From the NCBI RefSeq assembly GCF_008728515.1, contig NC_044996.1:103361287-103425286 (forward strand): a stretch of DNA of 64,000 nucleotides, written 5' to 3'. This stretch comes from Papio anubis (lineage: Eukaryota; Chordata; Mammalia; Primates; Cercopithecidae). Below are positions 12,766-24,100 of this stretch, piece after piece. The first letter of the stretch is position 1. Each line of letters opens with the position of its first letter. Both the position numbers and the translations under genes were made by a program. Under the pieces are notes generated by a model, which was not told the origin of the DNA, searched no databases, and was given only the letters and a program-made list of their open reading frames with translations.

Positions 12766-13678
12766 TGTGGTGGTCTTAAAACATAACCACAAATTATTTG
12801 ACACTCCTCCCATAAATAGGTATGGTTTATGACCGCTCATTCCCCTTGAGTCTAGGCAGATTCATGACCACTTCGACCAACAGAATATAGCAAAAGTAAC
12901 ACAATGCGGCTTCAAGGCTGGGTCATACAAGGGCTTGCAACATGTACTTTGTTTTCTGGATCACTCGCTCCTAGACCTTGAGTTACTACACACCAAATCT
13001 GACTATCTTGAGGCCACCATGTTGGGGAGGCCATGTATAGGTACTCTGTTCTCCAGTCTCAGGTGAGCCCAGTCTTCCAGCCATTTGATCAAGGTGCTGG
13101 ACATGTGTTACGGTCTGAATGTTTGTGTCCTCCCCAAAATTGATACACAGAAACTTAATACCCAATGTGATAGTATTAGAAAGTAGGGCCTCTGGGAGGT
13201 TATTAGGCCACGAAAGCTCTGCCTTCATGAATGGGATTGGTGCCGTTATAAAGGAGACCCCAGAAAAATAGCCCCTTCTACCATGTGAGGACATAGAGAG
13301 AAGGTGCCATCAGTAAACAATAGAGTTAGCCCTCACCAGACACCAAATCTGCCAGCACCTTGATCTTGGACTTCTCAGGCTCAAGAACCAAGAGCAATAC
13401 ATTTCTGTAGTTTCTAAGCCACCCAGTTAATGGTATTTTGTTATAGTAGCCTGAACAGACTAGGACAACATGTGAATGAAGCCATCTCAGACCTATCAGT
13501 CCACCAGATAAATACTAGCAAGTGACCTCCGTTGACACTGCAAGGAACAGAAGAATCATGTAGCCAAACTGTACCCAAATTTCATATCCACAAAATCATG
13601 AAATATAACAACATAGTTGTTGTTTTAAGCTACTATGTTTGGGAATCTTTTGTTCAGCAGAAATAGATAACTAAAACA
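12766..13678 (+). mobile_element. MLT1-type MaLR LTR, split by a nested LTR
   Basis: The left part (12766-13105) begins 'tgtggtggtcttaaaacata', and the right part (13468-13678) ends 'gttttaagctactatgtttg' then 'agataactaaaaca', which are typical ends of an old MLT1 LTR (B-D age). The two halves join cleanly if the nested MLT1A LTR is removed. No internal MaLR sequence is seen, so this is a solo LTR. Confidence 0.75.
13106..13467 (+). mobile_element. MLT1A-type LTR nested in an older MLT1
   Basis: The 362-bp LTR starts TGTTACGG and ends GGACA, with an exact 5-bp target duplication acatg at 13101-13105 and 13468-13472. Internal landmarks such as 'tctgaatgtttgtgtcctcc', 'cttgatcttggacttctcag' and 'ggtattttgttatagtagc' match MLT1A. 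The 5-bp duplication is the size expected for class III (ERVL-MaLR) elements. Confidence 0.85.
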
Positions 13679-13742
13679 CCTGGAAATTCAGGTCAAGCCT
13701 ACTTAAGAGATAGCACTACTCTCCTTGAAATTAGGAAAAAGA

Positions 13743-14045
13743 GGCCGGGCGCAGTGGCTCAAGCCTGTAATCCCAGCACTTTGGGAGGCCGAGACGGGCG
13801 GATCACGAGGTCAGAAGATCGAGACCATCCTGGCTAACACGGTGAAACCCCGTCTCTACTAAAATACAAAAAAAATTAGCCAGGCGAGGTGGCGGGCGCC
13901 TGTACTCCCAGCTACTCGGGAGGCTGAGGCAGGAGAATGGCGTGAATCCAGGAGGCGGGGCTTGCAGTGAGCTGAGATCCGGCCACTGCACTCCAGCCTG
14001 GGCCACAGAGCCAGACTCTGTCTCAAAAAAAAAAAAAAAAAAAAA
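13743..14045 (+). mobile_element. Alu, AluY/AluYR-like
   Basis: This is a full-length Alu with a pure poly(A) tail of about 22. Exact 16-bp target duplications (gaaattaggaaaaaga) lie at 13727-13742 and 14046-14061. The variant stretches 'ggctcaagcctgtaatccc' and 'gctgagatccggccactg' are, from memory, typical of AluY lineages of Old World monkeys rather than of human AluY. Low divergence and an intact tail suggest a fairly young insertion. Confidence 0.9.
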
Positions 14046-14061
14046 GAAATTAGGAAAAAGA

Positions 14062-14514
14062 GCAATTCCCCATGGAAAAGACTTTTCAAGGGTTCAGGTC
14101 ACCTCGATTCTAACTTGATAATTTCTCTTAAGTCTACTCCACCCCTGTATTCTGTTTCTCTTGTCCTATCTAAGTGATTAAACATTGATACCCCTACACC
14201 TGCTGCCTCATTCCTCATGTATATAAAACTCCAAGCATTGGACCCTAATATCAAAGTGGCATCTCTGTCTTTGTCTCAGCCTTCTTAGAAATTTGTGTCT
14301 ACCAAAAGAGGTTTGAGAGTATGTGTTGGGGGAAGAAAAAAGGCATTATGCCATCACACGAATAATGTTTAATGCATTATAATGTCAGGATGTACGCAGA
14401 GGGAGGAAAAAAAAGAGTTGTTCAAAGGCCGTCACAGGATGAAAACACAATAATTAGGAGCTAGTAGGGATTCTGAGACATAAAACGGTTGTTACTGCCT
14501 TTTATGTTTCTGTT
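14062..14514. other. No recognised feature
   Basis: I see no repeat or coding signal between the Alu and a weak MIR-like stretch. Confidence 0.45.
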
Positions 14515-14524
14515 TGTCACATTT

Positions 14525-14600
14525 AATAATAGGAATATTTTACATTTGTATAATGCCTCACAGTTTAAAGAGCACTTTTCTATATATTAGCTCACATTCT
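14525..14600 (-). mobile_element. Possible MIR-related remnant
   Basis: 'gcctcacagtttaaagagca' resembles the MIR-family text around 'cacagtttacaaagcac'. It is short and diverged. Confidence 0.35.
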
Positions 14601-14687
14601 ACAAGTCTTCTATGTATGAGTTCACCTACATCCATGACTTCAAGACATACGACCTGCATGGAGATAACTCCCAAGTTGCCCAACAAA

Positions 14688-14726
14688 TCTCTCTCTCTCT
14701 CTCTCTCTGTCTCTGTCTCTCTCTCG
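14688..14726. repeat. (CT)n microsatellite, imperfect
   Basis: Runs of ct are interrupted by 'gtctctgtctct'. The reverse frame over this tract only gives an artificial Arg/Glu repeat. Confidence 0.9.
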
Positions 14727-14830
14727 ACTTCTAACTGCCTCCTAAACCTTTCCACATAAATATTCTTAAGACATCTCAAACTCATTACTTCAACACTCAA
14801 TTCATTTTCCCCACAGCCCTCCCAACACAT

Positions 14831-14871
<41 letters not shown>
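14831..14871. repeat. (CA)n microsatellite
   Basis: About 20 uninterrupted CA units, likely polymorphic. The Cys/Val and Thr/His tracts in overlapping frames are by-products. Confidence 0.95.
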
Positions 14872-14873
<2 letters not shown>

Positions 14874-15084
14874 ATCTCTTCCACCTTTGTTCCCAACTCA
14901 GATAATGGTGCTATGTCCTCCAAGACTAGAAAGTCTGAAGTCAAGAAGTCATCTTCTCAATCTTCTCTTTCCCCTCAAAGCCCATTAGTTGTCAGGTCCT
15001 GTGATCTCGGTTTCCACAATACCTCTCAGATTTGTACTCTCCTTTCTATTCCCCCAGGTGCCACCACCAATTCAGACCCTCCTC
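14872..15084. other. No recognised feature
   Basis: Unique sequence between the CA repeat and a hAT-derived element. Confidence 0.45.
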
Positions 15085-15312
15085 ATCTGTCTGGATCAGG
15101 GTTAGCAAACCACAGCCCTTGAACCAAATTCAGCCCTCCACCTATGTTTGTAAGTAAAGTTTTATGGAATATAGCTGTGCTCATTAATTTGTATATTGTC
15201 TATGGCTGATTTCACACCACAGCAGCAGAGTTGAGTGGTTGCAACAGAGACTGTAACAGCCTGCAAAGCCTCAAACCTGCTCCTTTCCAGAAAAACTTTG
15301 CCAGCTCCTGGT
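15085..15312. mobile_element. hAT-type non-autonomous DNA transposon
   Basis: Terminal inverted repeats are visible: 'cagggttagcaaaccac' at the left and, reverse-complemented, 'caggagctggcaaagtt' at the right. The interior ('gttttatggaatatagctgt', 'ttgtctatggctgatttcac', 'gagttgagtggttgcaacag') matches a very common mammalian hAT MITE. I cannot name the family with confidence. Confidence 0.7.
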
Positions 15313-15789
15313 GTAGACAGCCTGAATAAATCTGCAAGAGAAGAGACACCCTTAGACTTTTAATTGCTCAGAGGTATTTTTTGCCACCAAGGAGAATATG
15401 CCAACAATTTTGCCTTCATGGTGCCCAGTGTCTGCCTCGTATGCAGAGTTTATAGTGTTGATTTATCACAGTTTTTGTCATTGAAAACTGACTTCCTATT
15501 ATGTAATGAGCTTTATCCCTGGGGGCGTTGTGAAATGAGCATATACCTGTAATTCAGAACTCAACACCTCATGTTATACGCTGTGTTTCCCTTGTTGTTG
15601 TTGGGTTTTGATTATTTATTCTGTATTCTTTGACATTCTGAAGACTTTTAGGACATAGTCCTAACTTAATTACATTTAAGGCAATGGAATAAATAGAAAT
15701 AGCCATTTTTAGTTCTACCCTTCCTTGCTCCAACAGGCAACATTGACAGTTTCTATATGATTACAATTGGTTGAAAAGAGAAATTTCTG
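15313..15789. other. No recognised feature
   Basis: AT-rich unique sequence with no coding signal seen. Confidence 0.45.
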
Positions 15790-15794
15790 TATTT

Positions 15795-16380
15795 CTGTAT
15801 TTGTTTTCTATTGCTACATAAATTACCACAAACTTACTGACTTAAAACAACACACATTTATTATGTCACAGTTCTGTAGGTGTTAGTCTGGGCACAGAGT
15901 GCCTGAATTCTCTGCTCAGCATTCTCACTGGGCTGGCATCAAAAGGTCAGCCAGGGCTGTGCTTCTTTTCTCAGGATTGAAGTCCTCTTCCAAGTTCACG
16001 GGTATTTGGCAGAATTCAGTTCCTTGTGATTGTCAGACTGAGGTCCCCATTGTTAACTGTTGTTAACTGGGGACTACTCTCAGCTTCCAGAAGCTGCCCA
16101 AAGGCAATTCACTAGGGTGTTTGCTTTCTTCCGGGCTAGCCAAAGTGTCTCTCTAAGATTCTTTTCTGTGATCAGTGGAAGAAAACTCTCTGCTTCTAAA
16201 GGGTTCACATGATTAGGCAAAGCATATCCAGATAATCCTAAAGTTAGATGATTTGGGACTTTAATGGCATCTGCGAAATCCCTTCACAGTGTCACCTAGG
16301 TTAGTGTTTGAGGAATAACTGGGAGAAAGCACAGGTACACCAGGTAGGGCGGGAATCTTAGAATCCTACCTACTGCGATT
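15795..16380 (-). mobile_element. MaLR/ERVL-type LTR remnant
   Basis: The plus-strand start 'gttttctattgctacataaa' followed by 'cttaaaacaacacacattta' is the reverse complement of the conserved 3' end of MLT1-like LTRs. The rest is diverged but continuous to about 16380 ('tcctacctactgcg'). Termini and target duplication are not resolved. Confidence 0.55.
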
Positions 16381-18189
16381 TCTTTCTCCATAATGCCAAA
16401 CAGCTAATTTAACTAACTGTTCAATGATTTTAACTGTGTTTTAGAAAGCTTGTTCATTCTGTCAGAGATTTGAGGGGAGTGAAATCATGAGGAAACTCTG
16501 GAAACTTTCAAAATTCCTTCCAAATCTCCCTTTTTAAATGAAGACTAAGTTTAGAGGTGCTTTGTGTTTGTGTTTTTGTTTTGTCTCACAGACACCAGAT
16601 ACAATGGCACCAACTTTTCAAATGTCCCTTTAAGAAAGCCGCTTCCTGCAGCGCCAAAAAGGCACAAATACATCTAGCTTTGTTTTAGGGAAAAAAGTCT
16701 CTCAATATTTTCCATGCTATTTAATTTCATCTTCAGGTCTCTGTTTTTTTTCTCTTCGGGGCGTGTCTAATGGAATGGAGGAATGGAAAGTAGAAAGTGT
16801 CTGGAAAATTAATATAAACTTCTTTCCTGGCTCTAAATGTTTAATAATTCCTTAGCCAAGAAGCATAATTTTTTTTTGAGTTTCACTAGTTTTTTTTTTT
16901 TTTTTTTTTTCTGTAGTTCTCTTTATTACTGGCTAAATGTACTGCCAAGGCTTTTCTTGTTTTTTAACTTTGGTCTGAAATACTTAAGCCTATCACACGT
17001 TCCCCCTTGTTTACTCTCTTACGAAGAATTTTATTGTGACAATCATCACGTAATCACCTAAAATGTATTTTTCCAATTTGACTTATGCTTGCAGACTCCA
17101 GTGTTGTCTCATTATTTCTATCATAATATTACTTAAATAGTCACACACTAAAAATAAGCTCCTCATGCTTATCACTCTTTATGCAACTATACAACTAATT
17201 AATAAATTAAATGCAAACAAAATTACAGAGCCAATAAATTCAGATGATCAGCATTAATCCATCATAATTTAATATGATGGATTATGTTGCTTTGCTAAAA
17301 CTAAATCACCATTATTGAATTTAATAGTAGAAAGATGTGGCCTTCACTTTAATTCTATATTTCATCTATTTCTGTATTTTGACTTCTATATAGAGAATGT
17401 CTGTTTATATAAGAAGGTTGTGCACAAATAATAACTTTATGGCTTTGCTTGTGACTTCAAGATAATCAGAGCATACATGTAAATAAAACTCTTCCAGTGA
17501 GCAATCTTCAAATGCCAATTTTAATTAGGCACAATGACACCTGTGTCGACCTGTTTCCCAGGCAGATGGGATAGCAAATGCACAGGTTCTAAGATGGAAG
17601 TTTGCTTAGGGAAGGAACTCAAGGGACAGCAAGGAAGCCAGTGCAGCAGGACATCACTCTTTTTTCTGATACCAGAATGCAGCCTCTTCTTGTTGACAGT
17701 ATCACCATAGAGTTAGGTACTTCTAATCACTCATGTGCAAGAAAACCACATAATCAAGTGCTAAAAAAATTAAATAGGCTTGACTACACTGACTACTATA
17801 TATCCATGGGGATATATTTAGTATAATTCCAAGGTGAAAGCTGAAATATTTCCAGAAGGAAAATAAGTTCTCTCAAGTTAGAATGTATAAGTGTTTACCA
17901 TACAAGGAATCAGGTATCATGCTTAACTTGTAGCAAAACATATCCATATGATAGATAACTAGCAATATGATCTATCACTAACAGATATCGGATACATGAA
18001 TGGGAAATCATTAAATTTACTCAAAAGAAATTTTCTCAATTGGGGTCACCTCAAAATCTACCTTTCACTTAACATTAAAGATCTTCCTAGATTTTTCTTT
18101 TTATTTTGGTCATTCCAGGAGAAAGTGCCTGAGTGAAAACTCACTCTGTTCCAGTAGCCACATCTAATCTCTTAGAAACCTAAGGAACC
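16381..18189. other. No recognised repeat (1.8 kb), AT-rich
   Basis: This block contains a T-run at about 16889-16910 and a 12-bp-arm hairpin at 17255-17284. I see no exon, LINE or SINE. It is one of the longest repeat-free stretches here and might hold old conserved non-coding sequence, but nothing in the sequence proves that. Confidence 0.4.
17255..17284. repeat. Short perfect inverted repeat
   Basis: The arms taatccatcata (17255-17266) and tatgatggatta (17273-17284) are exact reverse complements around a 6-nt loop. The flanks are AT-rich. This could be chance in AT-rich DNA. Confidence 0.8.
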
Positions 18190-18345
18190 TTGAGTATCAT
18201 CGATTCCAACTCTTCCATTTTAAAAATGAGGAAATTGAAGCCCAGAGTAGCGTGATGCTTTATCCAAGGTCACACAACAAAGTTTCACAGATGGGACTGG
18301 AATCCACAGCTTCTGGATCAACTTCCACATTCTTTCCATTGTTTA
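18190..18345 (-). mobile_element. MIR SINE
   Basis: 'tttaaaaatgaggaaattga', 'ccaaggtcacacaacaaag' and 'gggactggaatccacag' follow the MIR core in reverse order and orientation. Confidence 0.7.
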
Positions 18346-18383
18346 TGCACTTGACTTTTTATCTCCTGGACCACATGACTTAG

Positions 18384-18560
18384 AACACGGATTCTCAAAC
18401 TTTAGCATGAATGAGAATCACCTGGAAGGTTTGTTAAACATATAGATTGCTGAGCCCCACCCCCAGAGACCCTGGTTCAGTGTGTCGTGGGTGGCGCCAG
18501 AGAATGTGCATCTCTGACAAGTTCCCAGGTGATACTGATAATACTGGTCCAGGGACTACA
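18384..18560 (-). mobile_element. MER5A hAT-Charlie element
   Basis: Starts near 'attctcaaactttagcatga' and continues 'gagaatcacctggaaggttt', then 'gggtggcgccagagaatgtg', 'cccaggtgatactgata' and 'ggtccagggact'. This is the MER5A consensus in reverse orientation. The far terminal repeat is missing. Confidence 0.8.
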
Positions 18561-19149
18561 GGGAAATGCTTTCTTAGAAGGTAATGAGCTAAGTAATGTT
18601 TTGATTTTACTCAAAAGTGTGACAAGTGGAACAAAATGAATTTTTACCCACGCACTTTCCCCTGGAATCACCAAGATGAAGATAAAACTCTAAAGGCTAT
18701 TTAATGTTTGAGGTGATCCCAGTTGAGCAAAATTCTTCAATTGAGTAGATTTAATTATCTCAGTTAATATCTAATAGGCATTGTTTTTTCTTACTCAGCA
18801 GTTCAATAATTAAGCATGATTCTCACTGGAGACAAAGAAAAGAATTAAAGATAGTATAGTACTTGTTAATACTGATAAGCCTTTTGCCCTGTGGAAAAAT
18901 TGAAGTAGTATTTCTATCTTATCTAAAGTAAGAAAATGGTTTTATTATTTGGGTATTAATAATTATGCCAAAATAAAGTATTTTTTACCTGACCCAGGTA
19001 GTAGATGCAACACATTCGGAATAGAATTATTTGAAATCCTTGGGTTAAAAAATGTTTTATGCTGAACATTTTGACTTTGAGAGAAGTGAATAAACAAATC
19101 TTCCAGGAAATCCTCCTTCCACTAGAGCCTATTTTATCCCAGGCCTAGA
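18561..19149. other. No recognised feature
   Basis: AT-rich unique sequence with no coding or RNA gene signal. Confidence 0.45.
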
Positions 19150-19154
19150 TGTGC

Positions 19155-19300
19155 ACTTCTCCAAACTTTAGAATGTATTCAAATCACCTGGGGATTTGAT
19201 AAAACACAGATTCTAATTCAGTGGGTCTGGGGTGGAACCCAAGGGTCTATATTTCTAATAAGCTTCCAGATGAGGCCTATGCTACTGGTTTATGGACTCT
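19155..19300 (-). mobile_element. MER5A-like element
   Basis: 'ccaaactttagaatgtattc', 'aaatcacctggggatttg', 'attcagtgggtctggggtgg' and 'ctactggtttatggact' parallel the MER5A at 18384 in the same orientation, about 770 bp away. The two copies look like independent insertions because they diverge substantially. Confidence 0.7.
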
Positions 19301-19504
19301 GCCTTGAGTACAAAGGGTCTATACAGCTCTGCTCCCAACAGGTAACCAAGGCTTGCTCTATGACCACGTTCTTCAGAACCCATTCCTTTCTCTTTGTCTT
19401 CATCTATCACATCTGAACTGCTTTAGCCCAAGCTCCCCAGCAAGATGAGAACCACTGTGCCCTACCTTAAGAATGGTGCAGGGCTTCCCAGTGCCAACCA
19501 ATGA

Positions 19505-19605
19505 GGCTTATAATATTATAACTATATAGCAACAACATTGTAACTGTTACATAGTTATAATAGTTATAATCTTTGAATTATATTATAATATATTATAATA
19601 CAATT
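19505..19605. repeat. AT-rich palindromic tract
   Basis: Repeated short palindromes (ataatattat, atagttataatagttata, attataatatattataata) fill about 100 bp and may adopt cruciform or slipped structures. Confidence 0.7.
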
Positions 19606-20084
19606 CAGTGATGCTCCAGGTACGCTCTGCTTCGGCATCCCTTTGGGTTCCTCTTTGTTACTCTAGCTTTGGCCCTAGCCAGCTTTCTATTGGAACCTAT
19701 TAAGTCATTGCCACGTGATAACTTGTTCTACCCCGTCTGAAGATATCTCTAGTTTATTTGCTCTCAAACAATAGACCATCTGTTCAAACATTGTTTCTCT
19801 GGGTTTCCACACTCTTTCCCGAGGTCATGACTCACGGTTTTGTTTAACAAGGCGAGAGTCTAGATCCCTGGGGGCTTTTCTGCTGGCCTAGCACAAATAC
19901 TAGACAGTTTTGGTGCTGGCTCCAAAGCCTCTCCTGGGCTTTTCTGGGGATACCAACAACCTCACACATCTCCCCGCTCAGCTCTTCAAGAATGGTTGCC
20001 ATTTCTCAATTTTTACTCCTCCTCTGGGCACCCCACGCCCCCAATAGTCACATCTTTGCAGAAGTCATTAGCATAGCCAGAAGT
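19606..20084. other. No recognised feature
   Basis: Mixed-composition unique sequence. No exon or repeat is identified. Confidence 0.4.
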
Positions 20085-20290
20085 AACAATGGTTAACATG
20101 ACTGAACACTAAACATGTGCCAGGTACTTTGTATTGTCTCAGATCTTCACAACGAACCCACAAAACAAGAATTATTATTTCCTTTTTAGGGATAAGGAAA
20201 CTGAGTCTTAGAGATGAGCAAACTTGCCCTGGGCCACACAGATGGAGATGGCAGAGTTGAGATTCAAACCCAGCTCTGTGTGATTGCAAA
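20085..20290 (-). mobile_element. MIR SINE
   Basis: Good reverse MIR match: 'catgtgccaggtactttg', 'gggataaggaaactgagtc', 'ggccacacagatggagatgg' and 'gagattcaaacccagctctg'. Confidence 0.8.
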
Positions 20291-20798
20291 AACAATATAC
20301 TACATTGTCTTCCTTAAGGAACTTTGAGGAATATTTTCTCCAATCTAGATCTAGGGACATTTGGCTGGCATTGGGTAGCCTGCACTGATATGGTGGATGG
20401 TCCCATCCTGACCATTTAGTGATGTAGAATCTTTTTCATTAGCCAATGACTACTAAGAATCTAAGTATTTATAGTTTGCAGAAAGGAATAGATCAGACTC
20501 TGTAGATACCATGCTTATCTCCTCATACCCACCAAGATACAGCCCACAAAGATAAACTCCATATAGAAACAAGTTGATGTGTAGAGTATAAGCAAATAAT
20601 TAGAAATTCATTATTTTAAAAAATAAAATTATATTCTTCACATCATACAGAAGTACAGATTCCAAGTCAACAAAAGACCTACAAATCAATCAACAAGCAA
20701 ATATATATTTAAAATTATTATAAGGAAATGTAGTGTGATAACTTTGTAATCTAGAGGTAAGAAAAGTTCTCTTAAGCAAGACCTAAAAAACAGAAACA

Positions 20799-21117
20799 GG
20801 CAAGGCACAGTGGCTCACGCCTGTAATCCCAACAATTTGGGAGGCCGAGGCGGGTGGATCACCTGAGGTCAGGAGTTGGAGACCAGCCTGGCCAACATGG
20901 TGAAACCCCCGTCTCTACTAAAAATACCAAAACTAGCCGGGCAGCAGGCGCCTGTAATCCTAGCTACTCAGGGGGCTGAGGCAGGAGAATTGCTTGAACC
21001 CAGAAGGCGGAGGTTGCAGTGAGCCAAGTGAGCCGAGACCTTGCCACTGCACTGCACTCCAGCCTGGGGGACAAGAGCGAGACTTTGTCTCAAAAAAAAA
21101 AAAAAAAAAAAAAAAAA
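20799..21117 (+). mobile_element. Alu, AluS-like
   Basis: Complete dimer with a poly(A) tail of about 28. 'gaggtcaggagttggagacc' and 'agcctggccaacatgg' mark an AluS type. The flanking 'cagaaaca' occurs on both sides and is the visible part of the target duplication. A local 'gccaagtgagccgag' duplication and a doubled 'actgc' are copy-specific. Confidence 0.9.
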
Positions 21118-21728
21118 ACCCAGAAACAATAAGGGGAATAAAATCAACGTATTTGCCTACAGGTGAATTGGAAACTTGTGTATGGCAAAACATACCATAA
21201 ACAACTTTAAAATACAACAAAGAGACTGGGGGAAAGTATTTGCAATAAATATAACAGTCGAATATTGATATGCAGTGTAAAGAACTCCTTCAAATTCACC
21301 AGAAGAAAAACATACCAATAGAAAAAAATGGCCAAAAGAGAAAATGATCATTTAACAGCAGATAAAATATTTTAAAAATCAATACACATGTAAAAATATG
21401 TTCATTCTCACTGATAATTAGGCGAAAATAATTTTTATGAGATACCATTTTTTTCAACCTTAAGATTGGCAAAGTTAGACAACATCAAATGTTGACTGGG
21501 TTGTGGGGAAACAGATACATACTCTCATCCTCTGCTTGTGGTAGCAAGTCGGCTCAGTCATTTTGGACAGTACTCTGCCAGGATCTATTCAAACTGAAAA
21601 TGCGCATCCACTCTGAAGCAGCAGTTTCACTTCCACGCATCTCTCTTAGAGAAACACCTGTACACATGCACAAGAAGATGTAGACAAGGATGCAGCATTG
21701 CTTGTACTGTCAGAAAAAGGAAAAAATT

Positions 21729-22024
21729 GGCTGGGCGTGGTGGCTCATGCCTGTAATCCCAACACTTTGGGAGGCCAAGGCGGGCAGATCACGAGGTCAG
21801 GAGATCGAGACCATCCTGGCCAACACGGTGAAATCCCGTCTCTACTAAAAAAAAATACAAAAAATTAGCCGGGCGTGGTGGCAGGTGCCTGTAATCCCAG
21901 CTACTCGGGAGGCTGAGGCAGGAGAATGGCGTGAACCCAGGAAGCGGAGCTTGCAGTGAGCCGAGATCACACCACTGCACTCCAGCCTGGGTGACAGAGC
22001 GAGACTCTGTCTCAAAGAAAAAAA
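21729..22024 (+). mobile_element. Alu, AluSc/AluY-like
   Basis: Full dimer. 'gaggtcaggagatcgagacc' and 'atcctggccaacacgg' favour AluSc or AluY. It sits in the old L1. Its A-rich tail is interrupted (aaagaaaaaaag), and the left flank is also A-rich, so the target duplication cannot be delimited exactly. Confidence 0.9.
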
Positions 22025-22215
22025 GCAAAAAATCCAAATGCCTATCACTTAATATACCATGTCAGCAGAAAGTGACATATACATGTGATAGAAAACAATA
22101 GAGTGGTGACATATGTGAAACTATACATATATATCCACAGGGGGTCGGGGGAGAGAGTGAGATCTCAAAAATTCATGGTTGAGTAAAAAAGTTAGGAGAA
22201 CAGTGCTTTTTAAAA

Positions 22216-22380
22216 AGATTCACAAAAGTTAACTGAAAATAGACCATAGACCTAGATACAAAATGCAAAACTATAAAAATATTAGAAGATAACAGGGGAA
22301 GTTCTAGACGATGTTGGGTGTGTGGGTATTGCAATGACTTAGATAACAGAAACTCATTGATTTGAATTTCATTAAAATTT
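22216..22380 (+). mobile_element. L1 ORF2 fragment
   Basis: 'gaccatagacctagatacaa' and 'ctataaaaatattagaagat' match an ORF2 part that lies upstream of the block at 20560. It is therefore a separate fragment or a rearranged piece. Confidence 0.6.
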
Positions 22381-22911
22381 AAATGTTAGGAGGCTAATGC
22401 AATTATCTCCAGTGAGAGAATATTGTAACTTGGTCTGAGATGGTAGTGGTGGGATGCAGAGACGTAGAAGGACTGGGAAATCTGTCTTAGAAATAAAGTC
22501 AACAGGATTCTGATGACTATGTGTACATCTACGCAAAGAAGCACGGAATGGTCAGAAGTATATGCCCTGAGCAGCGACATCTCTGGGTTGGGATCAGAGT
22601 GAGGCAAGTGAGGCACTCAACTCAGGCACAAAAGTTAACAGGGTGCCAAAATATTCGGTTATAAAGACAGATAATATGTTAATGCATTATTAGTTCTAAA
22701 ATCAAAATTAATGAAAACATGTATGACAAAACATCAAAACGTTAAATAAAGACAATATCACTATGGCTGATTTTTCATTTTGCCTCAAGCTCCAGTGTGA
22801 CTCGACACTGCACAGTTGCTGACCCTGTATTTAACATTTTGATATTTTGTTCACTGAGGAATTTTTGTACCAATTTTGATTTTTTAAAATATTATATTAA
22901 ATACTATGTAA
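22381..22911. other. No recognised feature
   Basis: Unique or unrecognised sequence that becomes AT-rich toward the antisense L1. Confidence 0.4.
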
Positions 22912-23347
22912 CTTTTTTTTATTTTTTATTGATGCATAGTAGATGTACATACCTTCAGGGTACATGTGATAACTGAATACATTCATATAAATTGTAAAGA
23001 TCAAATCAGTGTACTTGGGATATTCATCACCTTAAAAATTCATCCTTTGCTGATGCTAGAAACATTCAAATCATTCTCTTCTAGCTATTTTGAAATGAAC
23101 AATAAATTATTGTAAACTATAGACACCCTACTGATCTTTTGAACACTAGGTCTTATTCCTTCTGTGAAACTGTGTATTTGTACTCATTAATCAATTTCTT
23201 TTCATCCCCCCACCCCTGCCTCTGGTAACCACCAATCTACTCTCCATCTGCATGAGATCCACTTTTTTTAGTTCCCACATATGAGTGAGGACATGCGATA
23301 TTTGTCTTTCTGTGCCTGGCTTATCTCAACTAACATAATGACCTCCC
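22912..23347 (-). mobile_element. 5'-truncated L1 3'UTR, antisense
   Basis: A short T-rich start at about 22912 is followed by 'gggtacatgtgataactgaa', 'ttctagctattttgaaatga' and 'gagtgaggacatgcgatatt', then 'ggcttatctcaactaacata'. This is an antisense L1MA/PB-type 3'UTR. The 149-codon minus frame at 23268-23717 only partly overlaps it and is not an L1 protein. Confidence 0.8.
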
Positions 23348-23719
23348 CAGATACCATGTATCTTGATTCTTGAATGTTTTGGTGCTTTCTTAAATTTTGC
23401 CCCTGAGACAAGTGCCTCACTTGCCTTATGCTAGTTTTGGTTCTACCAGAGCTGCAGGGATGGAACAAGGATAGAGGAGGTAGTCCAAGGAACTTTATTT
23501 GTGATGTTCTAATTCTTAGGAGATTACACTCATATACTACTCGAGTAATCTTTAAATATATACATAGATGAAAGACAGGACTCAAATGTGTCAAAATGTC
23601 ACCAGAGTTTATTCTGGGTAAAAAGGTGTAGGGGAAATAGATCTTGGCATCACTGTATTTTCTGGGATTGTAATGGCCTTCAGTGCACCACCCGTATCTT
23701 TCTATAGGACAAGGCACAT
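23348..23719. other. No recognised feature
   Basis: Unique or unrecognised sequence. The longest minus frame of the window (149 codons, 23268-23717) lies here, without recognisable domains or codon bias. Confidence 0.4.
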
Positions 23720-24100
23720 GTTATCCTAACTGCTGGGAGCATTGGCTGCTGATGGCTCACAGCTGAGTGCCTCTTTAGGTCTTGCTCTCTGCTGAAAAGA
23801 ACAGTCCCATCCAAAGTTACTCCCCTTCCCTGGGGACAACCCTCAAGCAATCACTAGTCAATATAGGGATCCAACTTCCTTTAGTTTGTCCCATTTTCCT
23901 TAATGTGAGACATCTCTGAGGGGCCAGCCTAGCTCCAGAGCTCCCAATGGCATCACTGAGGCCACTGTTACAACTACATTGTAGCCCAGCATCTCCCTCC
24001 ATCTAATGCTGATTCCCTCATCACTCACCCCCCTCAATAAACCTCCTGCATGCAAGTCTCCATCTCAGTGTCTGCTTTCGGGGAAACTATCCTAGGTATT
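23720..24100 (+). mobile_element. Possible ERVL-type LTR 3' end
   Basis: The end 'caataaacctcctgcatgca' followed by 'tctccatctcagtgtctgct' is a typical LTR polyadenylation and U5 pattern. The 5' boundary is not clear, so family and extent are uncertain. Confidence 0.4.

Larger units (their letters stand above)
20560..22215 (+). mobile_element. Old L1 (L1M class) ORF2 3' region, split by two Alus
   Basis: ORF2-like blocks at about 20560-20798, 21119-21728 and 22025-22215 align in order to the ORF2 3' half. Landmarks include 'agatactctgccagg'-like text, 'gagataccatttttttcaac' and 'aaaatgcgcatccactctga'. The first Alu break has matching L1 text on both sides. High divergence suggests L1MC/MD/ME age. 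No coding capacity remains. Confidence 0.7.

Noticed and set aside
13803..14089. Minus frames with 'AGVQW' and 'SASRVAG' type text
   Set aside because: They are standard translations of antisense Alu. The same applies to the Alu frames near 21789, 58014-58477 and 63160.
14831..14871. Regular direct repeats that could suggest a repeat array system
   Set aside because: These and the other short-period arrays are simple microsatellites. There are no spacers of constant length and no associated genes, so no CRISPR-like array exists.
14558..14944. Minus frame of 128 codons with Cys/Val and Arg/Glu repeats
   Set aside because: The repeats are translations of the CA and CT microsatellites.
23268..23717. 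Minus-strand open frame of 149 codons, the longest in the window
   Set aside because: It partly overlaps an antisense L1 3'UTR, has no recognisable domain or signal, and length alone is compatible with chance in 64 kb.
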